Shown here piece by piece: positions 43,984 to 52,794 of a stretch of DNA of 64,000 bases. Position 1 is the stretch's first letter. Every line of letters starts with the position of its first letter. This DNA is from Galactobacter sp052108535 (GTDB taxonomy: Bacteria > Actinomycetota > Actinomycetes > Actinomycetales > Micrococcaceae). The position numbers and the translations under genes were made by a program. Below the pieces are notes generated by a model. That model saw nothing but the letters and a program-made list of their open reading frames with translations, did not search any database and was not told the origin of the DNA. The stretch spans positions 16,156-80,155 of the forward strand of contig JBQDZM010000010.1 in the NCBI GenBank assembly GCA_052108535.1, written 5' to 3'.

Positions 43984-45267
43984 GTGACTAGTGCACCTCA
44001 GACCCACGACCTCCAGGAGGCCCTCGACCGACTCCCCGTGGGGATCGAGGACATTCGCGAGGCCGCCGCATTACTTGACGGCGTGGTGGAGCGTACCGAG
44101 CTGCACCACTCGCGTGCGCTGGAACAGTCCGTGGGGGCGCCGGTGTGGTTGAAGGCGGAGAACCTGCAGCGTGCCGGTTCGTTCAAGGTACGCGGCGCCT
44201 ACGTGCGCATGGCGAAGCTCTCCGAGTCGGAGAAGCGCCGCGGCGTGGTGGCCGCCTCCGCCGGTAACCACGCCCAGGGCGTGGCGCAGGCTGCCAGGCG
44301 TTTGGGGATCAAGGCCCGCATCTACATGCCGCTGGGCGCGGCACTACCCAAGATCGCGGCAACGCAGGATCACGGTGCCGAGGTGGTTCTGCACGGCGAG
44401 AACGTGGATGAGGCGCTTGCGGCCGCGAAGCAGTACGCGGATGAGACGGGCGCGGTCTTTGTGCATCCCTTTGACCACGCGGACATCATCGCCGGACAGG
44501 GCACCATCGGCCTGGAGATCCTGGATCAGTACCCTGACGTGGAAACCGTGGTCATGGGTGTGGGCGGCGGCGGTCTGTTGGCCGGCGTCGCGGTGGCGTT
44601 GAAGGCTCGCGCCGCAGAACTGGGCCGCACCGTCAACGTAATTGGTGTGCAGGCGGAGAACGCTGCGGCCTACCCGCCCTCTCTGGCCGCGGATGCCTTG
44701 GTGCCGCTGGACACCGTGCGCACCATCGCGGACGGCATTGCGGTAGGCCGTCCGGGGCAGTTGCCCTTCCAGATCATCCGGGAACTGGTGGATGACGTGG
44801 TCACGGTGTCGGAGGACGCGCTGGCCCGCGCGCTCGTGTTCCTGCTTGAGCGCTCCAAACTGGTGGTGGAACCGGCAGGCGCGGTGGGTGTTGCGGCGCT
44901 GCTGGAGGGCACCTTGGAGGCGGCAGGTTACGAACCCAGTCGCACTGCGGTGGTCCTGTCCGGGGGCAACATCGACCCGTTGCTGATGCTGAAGGTCATT
45001 CAGCGTGGTCTTGCTGCGGCAGGTCGTTACATCACGGTGCGGATGATGCTGCAGGACCGTCCGGGTGAGTTGGCCAGGATCTCCCGCATCATCGCGGAGA
45101 ACGACGCCAACGTGACTCGCGTTGACCACACGCGCATTGGCGGTGAGCTGTCCATGGGTGACGTCGCCATCACCATCGACCTGGAGACCAAGGGCACCCA
45201 GCATTCCCAATGGGTGCTGCAGGCGCTGCGTCACGACGGCTACGACCCCCAGATGCTCAACGGCTAG
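43984..45267 (+). CDS. ilvA: Threonine ammonia-lyase
   Basis: 427 residues. PLP enzyme converting threonine to 2-oxobutanoate, first step of isoleucine synthesis. PLP lysine in AGSFKVRGAY, AGNHAQGVAQAA and the glycine loop GVGGGGLLAGVA are present. A single ACT-like domain ends the protein (TVRMMLQDRPGELARISRII), as in the shorter ilvA/tdcB class. GTG 43984 has GGAG eight bases upstream; ATG 43963 would add 7 residues. Confidence 0.93.
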   Translation: MTSAPQTHDLQEALDRLPVGIEDIREAAALLDGVVERTELHHSRALEQSVGAPVWLKAENLQRAGSFKVRGAYVRMAKLSESEKRRGVVAASAGNHAQGVAQAARRLGIKARIYMPLGAALPKIAATQDHGAEVVLHGENVDEALAAAKQYADETGAVFVHPFDHADIIAGQGTIGLEILDQYPDVETVVMGVGGGGLLAGVAVALKARAAELGRTVNVIGVQAENAAAYPPSLAADALVPLDTVRTIADGIAVGRPGQLPFQIIRELVDDVVTVSEDALARALVFLLERSKLVVEPAGAVGVAALLEGTLEAAGYEPSRTAVVLSGGNIDPLLMLKVIQRGLAAAGRYITVRMMLQDRPGELARISRIIAENDANVTRVDHTRIGGELSMGDVAITIDLETKGTQHSQWVLQALRHDGYDPQMLNG

Positions 45268-45276
45268 GCACAAACG

Positions 45277-45323
45277 AAAGGTGCCCGACGACGTGTGTTC
45301 ACCACACGTCGTCGGGCACCTTT
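45277..45323. terminator. Bidirectional terminator of ilvA and greA
   Basis: A perfect 21-bp stem (45277-45297 with 45303-45323) around a five-base loop, AAAGGTGCCCGACG... / ...CGTCGGGCACCTTT. Both arms are the dispersed CACACGTCGTCGGGCA motif, and both ends give T-rich RNA. Confidence 0.92.
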
Positions 45324-45336
45324 GGTGCCTTGGGAC

Positions 45337-45825
45337 TCAGCCCTTGTACGGCTTGGCGTCCACGACCTTGACCGGGATGTCCTTGCCGTTGGGGGCGGTG
45401 TAGGCGAACTCGTCACCGACCTGCTTCCCGTGGATGGCCACGCCGAGGGCGGACTTCTCCGAGAACACGTCCAGGTCGGTGTCGCCACCGATCTCGCGGG
45501 AGCCGAACAGGAACTTGGTCTCGCGGCCGGCGATGGTGGCGGTGACGACCATGCCGGGCTCGACGACGCCGTCGTCTTCGGGCGCGTCTCCGACCTTCGC
45601 GGTCTCGAGGAACTGCTTCAGGTAGGCCACCCGACCCTCGTTCTTACCCTGTTCCTCACGGGCAGCGTGGTAGCCGCCGTTTTCCTTGAGGTCACCCTCG
45701 GAACGCGCCTGCTCGATGCGCTCCACGATCTCCGCGCGGATGGGGCCGGTGCGGTCGGTGAGTTCCTGGGCCAGCCGGTCGTAAGCCTCCTGGGTCAGCC
45801 AGACCTCTTCGGTGCTGCTCGCCAC
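45337..45825 (-). CDS. greA: Transcription elongation factor GreA
   Basis: 162 residues. Rescues backtracked RNA polymerase by stimulating transcript cleavage. N-terminal coiled coil with the tip region EQARSEGDLKENGGYHAAREEQGKNEGR, then the globular domain VVTATIAGRETKFLFGSREIGG and SALGVAIHGKQVGD. The GTG start has GGAGG nine bases upstream. Convergent with ilvA. Confidence 0.95.
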   Translation of the reverse strand: MASSTEEVWLTQEAYDRLAQELTDRTGPIRAEIVERIEQARSEGDLKENGGYHAAREEQGKNEGRVAYLKQFLETAKVGDAPEDDGVVEPGMVVTATIAGRETKFLFGSREIGGDTDLDVFSEKSALGVAIHGKQVGDEFAYTAPNGKDIPVKVVDAKPYKG

Positions 45826-46000
45826 GTCATCCTCCTGTGTGAAAACTAAAGGCAAAACGAAACCCCACCACCTTGTCGCCAGCTGGAGGGGGATCCTCCA
45901 GGGTTGGACCTTCGGCGACGCGCGACGGGGTTCCACGTATGTGTTCCCATGATTTTAGCCCGGAAACGAGACGATCACCACTTGGACGCTGAGTTTGAGT

Positions 46001-46465
46001 TCAGTTGGTCCAACAAATGGAGATCTGACCGGTCACGCCTTCGAAGACGGTGCGGATGGGAACGGTGCGCTGAACCTCGCGCTGACCGCCGCCCGCATCC
46101 CGCCCGTCAGCGCCGGTGAACGTCTCCTCGGCGTAGCCGACCACCGCATGGTCCTCCGCGAGCACCTGGATGCCGCACGTGACGCTGTCCTCGGCCGGCA
46201 ATTTCACTGCGACGGTCACGTCCATCTGGCGGGAACTGACCACGTCGAAGGCGATGTTCTCCGTGTCATAGCTGGCGTGCTGGTTACGGGTGAGGAAGTA
46301 CACCACCACGAGGGACAGGACCAAGGCCACGGCCGCGAGAACGATCGCGGTGCGTTTGCTCAGGTGGCGCTTGGGCCGCCCGTAACGTGAGGCTAGGCTG
46401 GCTTGGTGCTCCGAGGGTTCAGCCGATTCCGACTGCGTACCTGTGGGGGTGGCGGACGAGGTCAT
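46001..46465 (-). CDS. DUF4307 membrane protein
   Basis: 154 residues: cytoplasmic 40, one membrane helix (about 44-63), then an outside domain with DVVSSRQMDVTVAVKLPAEDSVTCGIQVLAEDHAVVGYAE and the end VPIRTVFEGVTGQISICW. This is the DUF4307 protein usually found divergent from mca. TACACT lies 11 bases before the ATG and no ribosome site is visible. Confidence 0.85.
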   Translation of the reverse strand: MTSSATPTGTQSESAEPSEHQASLASRYGRPKRHLSKRTAIVLAAVALVLSLVVVYFLTRNQHASYDTENIAFDVVSSRQMDVTVAVKLPAEDSVTCGIQVLAEDHAVVGYAEETFTGADGRDAGGGQREVQRTVPIRTVFEGVTGQISICWTN

Positions 46466-46570
46466 GATGACGTCAAGTGTAGTAGCACTACCTGTCAGCT
46501 TCATGGGCGCGTGTACCCTCCTGTTCGAACCAGTGCACTGCATGAGACGAGTCAAGGACGAAGGACCAAG

Positions 46571-47602
46571 ATGACCGAGCGGTTGGACGCCGAATTCACC
46601 ACTGACGCCGCTGCCTTGATCCCTGACGCGACGGGGCTCCGGGTGATGGCCGTGCACGCCCACCCGGACGATGAGGCGTCCAAGGGCGCGGCGGCTACGG
46701 CTGCTTACGTCGACGCGGGAGCCGAGGTCATGGTGGTCTCCTGCACCGGTGGGGAGCGGGGGGACATCCTGGTCTCCTCCGCGCGCGAGGTCGCTCGCGC
46801 GCATCGCGACCTGGCGGGTTTGCGGCGTGATGAGATGGCCGCGTCCGTTGCTGCGCTGGGTGTGCAGCATCGCTGGCTGGGGTTCGTGGATTCCGGCCTG
46901 CCCGAGGGGGATCCGTTGCCTCCGCTGCCGTTCGGTAGTTTCGCTTCCCTGCCGTTGGCTACGGCGGCGGCGCCGCTGGTGCGCTTGGTGCGCTCCTTCC
47001 GACCGCACGTGATCCTCACCTATGACGAGAATGGCGGCTACCCGCACCCGGATCACATCCGTTGTCACGAGGTGTCCGTGGAGGCCTTCCGCGCGGCAGG
47101 GAACCCGGAGGAGTACCCGGGCCTCGGGGAGCCGTGGAACGTGTCCAAGGTCTACTACGATCGCGGCTTTGCCCCGGAGAAGTTCCGGGCCCTGCACGAG
47201 GGGCTGCTGGATGCGGGGCTGGAGTCTCCCTTCGACGCCCGTCTGGCCAGGGCCGTTGAGCAGGAACACCAGGGTGATGGCTGGGCCGTGCGGCATCAGA
47301 CCACCACCCGGATCCCGGTCGCGGGTTTCCTGGACCGGCGCGATGCGGCCCTGCTGGCGCACCGGACACAGGTGGACCCGGACGGTTTCTTCTTTGCCGT
47401 TCCCGCCGAGTTGGCGACCAAGATCTACCCGTGGGAGGACTACACGCTGGCCTTCACCCGGGTGCGTACCGAACTCCCGGAAACCGACCTGTTCGCCGGA
47501 TTGCATGATGGTGTGGGCGATGAGATCGGCGGTTCCGAAGCCGCACCGCAGCCGTTCCGTCCGGGCGGCAGCGACCTGCTCCTGGACGATTCCGGACACT
47601 GA
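46571..47602 (+). CDS. mca: Mycothiol S-conjugate amidase
   Basis: 343 residues, LmbE-like zinc hydrolase. AVHAHPDDEASKGAAATAAY carries the metal-binding HPDDE, CTGGERGDIL follows, and TYDENGGYPHPDHIRCHEVS holds the catalytic and metal His. Cleaves mycothiol adducts of toxins so that mercapturic acids can be exported. The companion MshB differs in length, and the position next to DUF4307 and uppS supports Mca. GAAGGA precedes the ATG. Confidence 0.93.
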   Translation: MTERLDAEFTTDAAALIPDATGLRVMAVHAHPDDEASKGAAATAAYVDAGAEVMVVSCTGGERGDILVSSAREVARAHRDLAGLRRDEMAASVAALGVQHRWLGFVDSGLPEGDPLPPLPFGSFASLPLATAAAPLVRLVRSFRPHVILTYDENGGYPHPDHIRCHEVSVEAFRAAGNPEEYPGLGEPWNVSKVYYDRGFAPEKFRALHEGLLDAGLESPFDARLARAVEQEHQGDGWAVRHQTTTRIPVAGFLDRRDAALLAHRTQVDPDGFFFAVPAELATKIYPWEDYTLAFTRVRTELPETDLFAGLHDGVGDEIGGSEAAPQPFRPGGSDLLLDDSGH

Positions 47603-47671
47603 CCGCAGGCTCTCGGCGCAGGTGGGGTGCGGCCTTCAGCCTGCACTCAACAAAGTCAGTAGAATGGTTCG

Positions 47672-48196
47672 GTGCCGGTGTACTCCCGGCCACGCGTTCG
47701 TCCTGGGTGGATGATCGCCCAGAATCGCTTTGAGGAGTTGTCCCACACAGTGCACCTGCTGAACACGTGGTCTGGGGTCGAAGTGTTCCTGGCGGCCTCG
47801 ACCGACCCCTCGATCCCTGCCACCACCGACGACCAGTTCCGTGACTACGGGCCGGGCTTCGCTGGTTTCGTGGCCACGGGTGCCATGGTCCTGGTCGTGA
47901 TCTTCCTGATCTGGGATATGACCCGCCGTATCCGCCGCATCCGCTACCAGTCGGAGCAGCAGGAACGCCAGGCGGAGTTGGTTGCCGCCGGTGAGGAGGA
48001 GGCGGCGCAGCGTCGCCTTGCCCAGTCTTCGGGTCCGCAGTCCTCGGCTCAGGCCGCGGCCCAGGCCACTGTGGCCGACGACGCAGCCGCCGGTAGCGCT
48101 GAGGCCGCCGGCAACGCCGGCGCCGGCGTTGGTGACGGCAGCGGGGAACCCGGGGACACGACGTCGGGCACCGGATCTTCTGACGAGCGCGCCTGA
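47672..48196 (+). CDS. Small membrane protein between mca and uppS
   Basis: 174 residues with one membrane helix (GFVATGAMVLVVIFLIW) followed by the basic DMTRRIRRIRYQ and a Gln/Ala/Glu coiled tail, a layout seen between mca and uppS in many actinobacteria. Two starts compete: GTG 47672, six bases after TAGAAT (leaderless), and GTG 47750 with GAGGAG upstream, which gives MHLLNTWSG and fits a short N-terminus better. The tail holds GDTTSGTGS, the dispersed motif in frame. Confidence 0.7.
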   Translation: MPVYSRPRVRPGWMIAQNRFEELSHTVHLLNTWSGVEVFLAASTDPSIPATTDDQFRDYGPGFAGFVATGAMVLVVIFLIWDMTRRIRRIRYQSEQQERQAELVAAGEEEAAQRRLAQSSGPQSSAQAAAQATVADDAAAGSAEAAGNAGAGVGDGSGEPGDTTSGTGSSDERA

Positions 48197-48219
48197 GCGC
48201 CACGGCGGGCGGACACAGG

Positions 48220-48981
48220 ATGCATTGGCCCAATGTTCTCTACGGGATCTACGAGCGCAAGCTTGCCCGGGGGCTGAACCCGGAGACCCTGCCGCAGCAT
48301 GTCGGCGTGCTCGTGGACGGCAACCGGCGCTGGGCCAAAGCTGCTGGAGCGCCCACGGCACACGGCCATCGGGTCGGTGCAGACAAGATCTTCGAGTTCT
48401 TGGGGTGGTGCCGCGATTTCGGCATCAACACCGTCACGCTCTACATGCTCTCGACGGAGAACCTGAACCGGCCGGCCTCGGAGCTGACCGATCTCATCTC
48501 CATCATCAAGGACCTCCTGCTGCGCCTAGGTGAACCCGGTGGCCCTCGGGTCCAGCCCGTTGGGGCCGTGGACCTGCTGCCTGCGGAACTCGCCACCACC
48601 CTGTCCCGCTTGCGTGAGGACACCGAGGGTCGGGTGGGCCTGCACGTGAACGTGGCCGTGGGCTACGGCGGACGCCGCGAGATCGTCGATGCCGTGCGCT
48701 CCCTGCTGCGGGAGGAAGGCGCCAAGGGGCGCACTCCAGAGCAGATCGCGGAAACCCTGGACGTTGAGGATATTTCCCAGCACCTCTACACATCCGGTCA
48801 GCCGGACCCGGAACTGTTGATTCGTACCTCGGGGGAGCAGCGGCTCTCCGGCTTCCTCATGTGGCAGTCCGCCTACTCGGAGTTCTATTTCTGCGAGGCC
48901 CTGTGGCCGGACTTCCGGCGGGTGGACTTCCTGCGTGCCCTGCGTGATTACGAACAACGTGGGCGACGATTCGGGGGCTGA
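48220..48981 (+). CDS. uppS: cis-Prenyltransferase (isoprenyl diphosphate synthase)
   Basis: 253 residues. Condenses isopentenyl diphosphate to make polyprenyl (Z-farnesyl or decaprenyl) diphosphate, the lipid carrier precursor for cell wall synthesis. Signature VGVLVDGNRRWAKAAG near the N-terminus, TLYMLSTENLNR, and the C-terminal ELLIRTSGEQRLSGFLMWQSAYSEFYF. Actinobacteria often have two such enzymes; chain length cannot be decided here. Confidence 0.93.
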   Translation: MHWPNVLYGIYERKLARGLNPETLPQHVGVLVDGNRRWAKAAGAPTAHGHRVGADKIFEFLGWCRDFGINTVTLYMLSTENLNRPASELTDLISIIKDLLLRLGEPGGPRVQPVGAVDLLPAELATTLSRLREDTEGRVGLHVNVAVGYGGRREIVDAVRSLLREEGAKGRTPEQIAETLDVEDISQHLYTSGQPDPELLIRTSGEQRLSGFLMWQSAYSEFYFCEALWPDFRRVDFLRALRDYEQRGRRFGG

Positions 48982-49121
48982 GTCCCGCCTGTTTCGCGAA
49001 GTTCACTTATTGGACACGCGCGCCACGCCGTGTCCTTCCGTCGCTGTGGCGTGAGCGGTGGCAATCTGGTGCGCGTCGGGGGTGTCCGGCTCCCGTTCAC
49101 ATCACCTTGCGAGGGAATGCC

Positions 49122-50465
49122 ATGACGACCACGCTGAAGAACGAAGCAACTCAGGCAGAGGCACCGGCGGTCACGGGTCTGCGAACGTACGTGGTGGACA
49201 CCTCCGTGTTGATCTCGGATCCACGGGCTGTGCACCGCTTCGCTGAACACCATGTGGTGCTGCCTGCCGTGGTGCTTTCGGAACTCGAGGCCAAACGCCA
49301 TGACCCGGAGATCGGGGTCTTCGCACGGCAGGCCCTGCGGGAACTGGATGCGCTGCGGCGGGATCATGGTGCACTCCACCGGCCCCTGCCCGTGGGGGAG
49401 GGTGGCACCTTACGTGTGGAACTTAACCACGTGGACCTGTCCGGACTTCCGGTCGGCTTCAGGCACGGGGGAGACGCGGACCAGCGGATCCTGGCCGTGG
49501 CGCAAAACCTGGCGTCCGAAGGGTTGGATGTGGTGCTGGTCTCCAAGGACATGCCGTTGCGGTTGAAGGCTTCGGCGATGGGGTTGGGGGCGGAGGAATA
49601 TCGCCATGAGCAGGTGGTGGACACCGGCTGGACGGGAACGTCTGAGCTGGAGGTGACGCGAGAGGAGATCGAACGACTCTATGCGGGTGAGCCGGTCGGG
49701 AACACGGACGTGGATGAGTTGCCCATCAACACCGGTGTCGTGGCGACCGGCGGTGGGTCCTCCGCTCTGGCCCGCGTGCACGCTGACGGGGAGCTGCGGC
49801 TGGTGCGCGGGGATCGTGACGTGTTCGGAATGCACGGGCGCAGCGCGGAACAACGCCTGGCCATCGACTTGCTCACCGATCCCGGGGTGGGCATCGTCTC
49901 CTTGGGCGGCCGCGCGGGAACCGGAAAGTCCGCGCTGGCGCTCATGGCCGGCCTGGATGCCGTGCTGGAGCGGCAGGAGCACAAGAAGATCATCGTCTTT
50001 AGGCCGTTGTACGCGGTGGGTGGGCAGGAGTTGGGATACCTTCCCGGGTCCGAGCAGGAGAAGATGAATCCGTGGGGACAGGCGGTCTTCGACACGTTGG
50101 AGGCGTTGGTCTCCCGTGAGGTCATGGACGAGGTGATCTCCCGAGAGATCCTCGAAGTGCTGCCCCTGACCCATATTCGCGGCCGCTCCCTGCATGACGC
50201 CTTCGTGATCGTGGACGAGGCGCAATCGCTGGAGAAGAACGTGCTGCTCACCGTCATGACGCGGGTGGGGCAGAACGCCAGAGTGGTGCTCACCCATGAC
50301 ATGGACCAGCGGGACAACCTGCACGTGGGGCGTGGCGACGGGATCGCGGCGATTGTGGAGACACTGAAGGGGCACCGACTCTTTGGCCACGTGACGCTGA
50401 CGCGTTCGGAGCGTTCCGAGGTGGCGGCCTTGGTGGCGGACATGCTCTCGGGGTCCATGCACTGA
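49122..50465 (+). CDS. phoH: PhoH family protein with N-terminal PIN domain (PhoH2/YlaK type)
   Basis: 447 residues. The PIN RNase-like domain comes first (TYVVDTSVLISDPRAVHRF, VLSELEAKR, DQRILAVAQNLA, about 1-150), then the PhoH ATPase domain with Walker A GRAGTGKSALAL and Walker B AFVIVDEAQSLEKN, about 240-445. PIN-PhoH proteins are linked to RNA unwinding and cleavage. ATG 49122 is favoured over the TTG 15 bases earlier because of GCGAGGGA. The stop region forms an inverted repeat with the array downstream. Confidence 0.92.
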   Translation: MTTTLKNEATQAEAPAVTGLRTYVVDTSVLISDPRAVHRFAEHHVVLPAVVLSELEAKRHDPEIGVFARQALRELDALRRDHGALHRPLPVGEGGTLRVELNHVDLSGLPVGFRHGGDADQRILAVAQNLASEGLDVVLVSKDMPLRLKASAMGLGAEEYRHEQVVDTGWTGTSELEVTREEIERLYAGEPVGNTDVDELPINTGVVATGGGSSALARVHADGELRLVRGDRDVFGMHGRSAEQRLAIDLLTDPGVGIVSLGGRAGTGKSALALMAGLDAVLERQEHKKIIVFRPLYAVGGQELGYLPGSEQEKMNPWGQAVFDTLEALVSREVMDEVISREILEVLPLTHIRGRSLHDAFVIVDEAQSLEKNVLLTVMTRVGQNARVVLTHDMDQRDNLHVGRGDGIAAIVETLKGHRLFGHVTLTRSERSEVAALVADMLSGSMH

Positions 50466-50586
50466 CGCGGCCCATCGGGTAGCGGACCCGGTCCAGTGCA
50501 TGGACATCCGGCTCAGTACATGGAGATCCGGTCCAGTGCATGAAGAGATTCTGATGCAGGTCGAAATGGCACATTTCGGCCTGCAT
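50454..50586. repeat. 20-bp tandem repeat and hairpins after phoH
   Basis: Three 20-base units (50488-50507, 50508-50527, 50528-50547), consensus CCGGTCCAGTGCATGGACAT. The unit core CAGTGCATGGAC is the exact complement of GTCCATGCACTG at the phoH stop, giving a 12-bp stem. A second hairpin follows, with ATGCAGG (50554-50560) and CCTGCAT (50580-50586) enclosing CGAAAT/ATTTCG. It probably terminates phoH. The rest of 50587-50656 shows no gene. Confidence 0.75.
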
Positions 50587-50656
50587 TGGAGTTTGACCAT
50601 GCGAAAAGGAGAGACCGCCATGCAGTGGGAGCCTGCAGGACGAAATGCGGCTTGGC

Positions 50657-50705
50657 TTGGTGCGGGCTACAGAGAGGCGTATTATTAGTTAGAGTCAAAG
50701 TGACT
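50657..50705 (+). promoter_or_regulatory. nrtR-nadABC promoter with overlapping dyad operator
   Basis: TTGGTG (50657-50662), 17-base spacer, TATTAT (50680-50685), then the dyad AGTCA-AAG-TGACT at 50693-50705, which would cover the transcription start. NrtR repressors bind short palindromes at nad promoters, so this is the best candidate for the autoregulatory NrtR site. Confidence 0.65.
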
Positions 50706-50746
50706 TAAACGATTGGTGGGCAGGCGAGCGCGAGGAGGCGGCCAGC

Positions 50747-51526
50747 ATGAGTACTCAACCGTGGGCCAATCTGGCCGAGCGCAGGGCAGCCACTCCACCT
50801 CTGGCCGTCTCCACCGTGGTGTTCACCCTGCGGATTCCCGCCGACGCTTCGGGGAAAGCCGTGGCCGGGGGTAAACCCACCTTGCATCTGCCCCTGGTTC
50901 GCCGCGAACGCTCCCCGTATCGCGATCAGTGGGCACTGCCCGGTGGACCCCTGCGTGGCGATACGTCGCTACGCGCCTCGGCGGCCACCGCTTTGCGCAT
51001 CACCACCGGACTGGCGCCCACACTGCTGGAGCAGCTCTACACCTTTGGCGGTACCGACCGCGGCGAGGGCCCGCGGGTGGTTTCCGTGGTCTATTGGGCG
51101 CTGGTGCGGGAGCAAGCCGCTGATGCGGTGCTCGTGGAGGACCCCAACGTGGCCTGGTTCCCGGTGGATCATCCCGCCGTGGCGAAGGATCTGGCCTTTG
51201 ATCACTCCGCCATCGTGGCTTACGCCGTGGCCCGGCTTCGGGCCAAGGTGGGCTGGGCGGACGTGGCCCGCAGGCTGTTGGGGGAGACCTTCACCCTGGC
51301 CCAATTACGCGAGGTCCACGAGGCCATTCTGGGCCGCAGCCTGGACCAAGCAAACTTCCGTCGCACCATGTTGGCCCGCGGCGGACTCGAGGACACCGGC
51401 CACGTCCTTACCGGCGGCCGCAACCGCCCACCCAAGCTCTACCGCGCTGTGGAAACCTCCGCGGAGACCACGCAGCAGCAACGGGACCAAGAGTTGGTCC
51501 CGGACCCAGAAGGGGAAACAGCATGA
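50747..51526 (+). CDS. nrtR: NrtR-type Nudix-related transcriptional regulator of NAD synthesis
   Basis: 259 residues. N-terminal Nudix-fold domain (about 18-165) whose Nudix box region GGPLRGDTSLRASAATALRITTGL has lost the REXXEE glutamates, so hydrolysis is unlikely; C-terminal winged helix with FTLAQLREVHEAILGRSLDQANFRRTML. This is the NrtR layout: a dead or weak Nudix domain sensing ADP-ribose plus a DNA-binding domain. GAGGAGG precedes the ATG. It overlaps nadA by 4 bases. Confidence 0.9.
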   Translation: MSTQPWANLAERRAATPPLAVSTVVFTLRIPADASGKAVAGGKPTLHLPLVRRERSPYRDQWALPGGPLRGDTSLRASAATALRITTGLAPTLLEQLYTFGGTDRGEGPRVVSVVYWALVREQAADAVLVEDPNVAWFPVDHPAVAKDLAFDHSAIVAYAVARLRAKVGWADVARRLLGETFTLAQLREVHEAILGRSLDQANFRRTMLARGGLEDTGHVLTGGRNRPPKLYRAVETSAETTQQQRDQELVPDPEGETA

Positions 51527-52794
51527 CCAGCGTGCAGTTGCAGTTGAAACGACCGGCATCGTCCTCGTGCGATTCGGGCCTGAAGGTCAATCCTTGGGAT
51601 ATCGACCGCTCACCCGGCTACGGTCCGGGAGCGTCTGCCGCGGACCACATCCCCACGGCGTCCCCGCGCCAGGGTGTCATCCCGGAGGAATATCGGCGCG
51701 CGTCCGAGGCGGAGCTGCACGCGCGCATCCGTGCGGCTCGGGAGACCCTGGGGGACCGGGCCGTGGTTCTGGGCCACTTCTACCAGCGCGATGAGATCGT
51801 GGAACACGCCGACTACGTCGGGGACTCCTTCCAGCTGGCCAACGCCGCCCTGGAACACCCGGACGCGGAGGCCATCGTGTTCTGCGGCGTGCACTTCATG
51901 GCGGAGACCGCTGACATCCTCTCCAAGCCGGAGCAGTCGGTGATCCTTCCCAACCTTGCAGCCGGGTGCTCCATGGCTGACATGGCCAATGAGGACGACG
52001 TCGAGGCCTGCTGGGAGGCCCTCACCGACCTCTACGGGACCGAGCCCGACGCCGACGGCCGGGTCCCCTTCATCCCCGTGACCTACATGAACTGCTCCGC
52101 GGCGTTGAAGGGTTTCGTGGGGCGCCACGGCGGCTATGTCTGCACGTCCTCCAACGCAGCCACCGTCCTGGAACGGGCTTTCGAGGACGGGCAGCGCGTG
52201 CTCTTCTTTCCCGACCAACACTTGGGCCGCAACACTGCCTCTGCCATGGGGATCTCCCTGGATGAGATGCCGTTGTGGTTCCCCCGTGACCGGGGCGAAT
52301 TCGCTGCCACCGGCGGTCAGTCCCCGCAGACCCTGTTGGATGCCAAGGTGATCCTCTGGAACGGGTTCTGCTCCGTGCACAAGCGCTTCACCGTGGCCCA
52401 GATCGAACAGGCCAGACGCGACTTCTCTGACGTCCAAGTGGTGGTGCACCCAGAGTGCCCGCTGCCCGTGGTGCAGGCCGCTGACGAGGCCGGTTCCACC
52501 GACGTGATCCGTCGCGTGGTGGAGGCCGCTCCTGCTGGCGCCACCATCGCCATCGGCACCGAGATCAACCTGGTCAACCGGCTGGCCGCACAGCACCCGG
52601 ATAAGACGATCTTCTGCCTGGATCCCGTGGTCTGCCCCTGCTCCACCATGTACCGCATCCACCCCGGTTACCTGGCCTGGGTGCTGGAGGAACTCGTGGA
52701 CGGGAACGTGGTCAACCAGATCAGGGTTCCGGATGCCACCGCAGCGGACGCCAAGGTAGCGCTGGAGCGCATGTTGGCGGCGAAGCCGCGGTGA
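51523..52794 (+). CDS. nadA: Quinolinate synthase A
   Basis: 423 residues. [4Fe-4S] enzyme joining iminoaspartate and dihydroxyacetone phosphate to quinolinate. Conserved: LGHFYQRDEIVEHADYVGDSFQLA, FCGVHFMAETADIL, NLAAGCSMADM and VHPECPLPVV; the cluster cysteines fall in FCGVHF, YMNCSAAL and VVCPCSTMY regions. ATG overlaps the nrtR stop; it overlaps nadB (GTGA). Confidence 0.95.
   Translation: MTSVQLQLKRPASSSCDSGLKVNPWDIDRSPGYGPGASAADHIPTASPRQGVIPEEYRRASEAELHARIRAARETLGDRAVVLGHFYQRDEIVEHADYVGDSFQLANAALEHPDAEAIVFCGVHFMAETADILSKPEQSVILPNLAAGCSMADMANEDDVEACWEALTDLYGTEPDADGRVPFIPVTYMNCSAALKGFVGRHGGYVCTSSNAATVLERAFEDGQRVLFFPDQHLGRNTASAMGISLDEMPLWFPRDRGEFAATGGQSPQTLLDAKVILWNGFCSVHKRFTVAQIEQARRDFSDVQVVVHPECPLPVVQAADEAGSTDVIRRVVEAAPAGATIAIGTEINLVNRLAAQHPDKTIFCLDPVVCPCSTMYRIHPGYLAWVLEELVDGNVVNQIRVPDATAADAKVALERMLAAKPR

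Noticed and set aside
46001..47599. A long reverse-strand frame that would make DUF4307 a 532-residue protein
   Set aside because: The upstream part is the shadow of mca; DUF4307 is complete from ATG 46465 with its usual length.
50500..50688. 62-codon ORF between phoH and nrtR
   Set aside because: It is made of the 20-bp repeats and hairpins and runs through the nrtR promoter.
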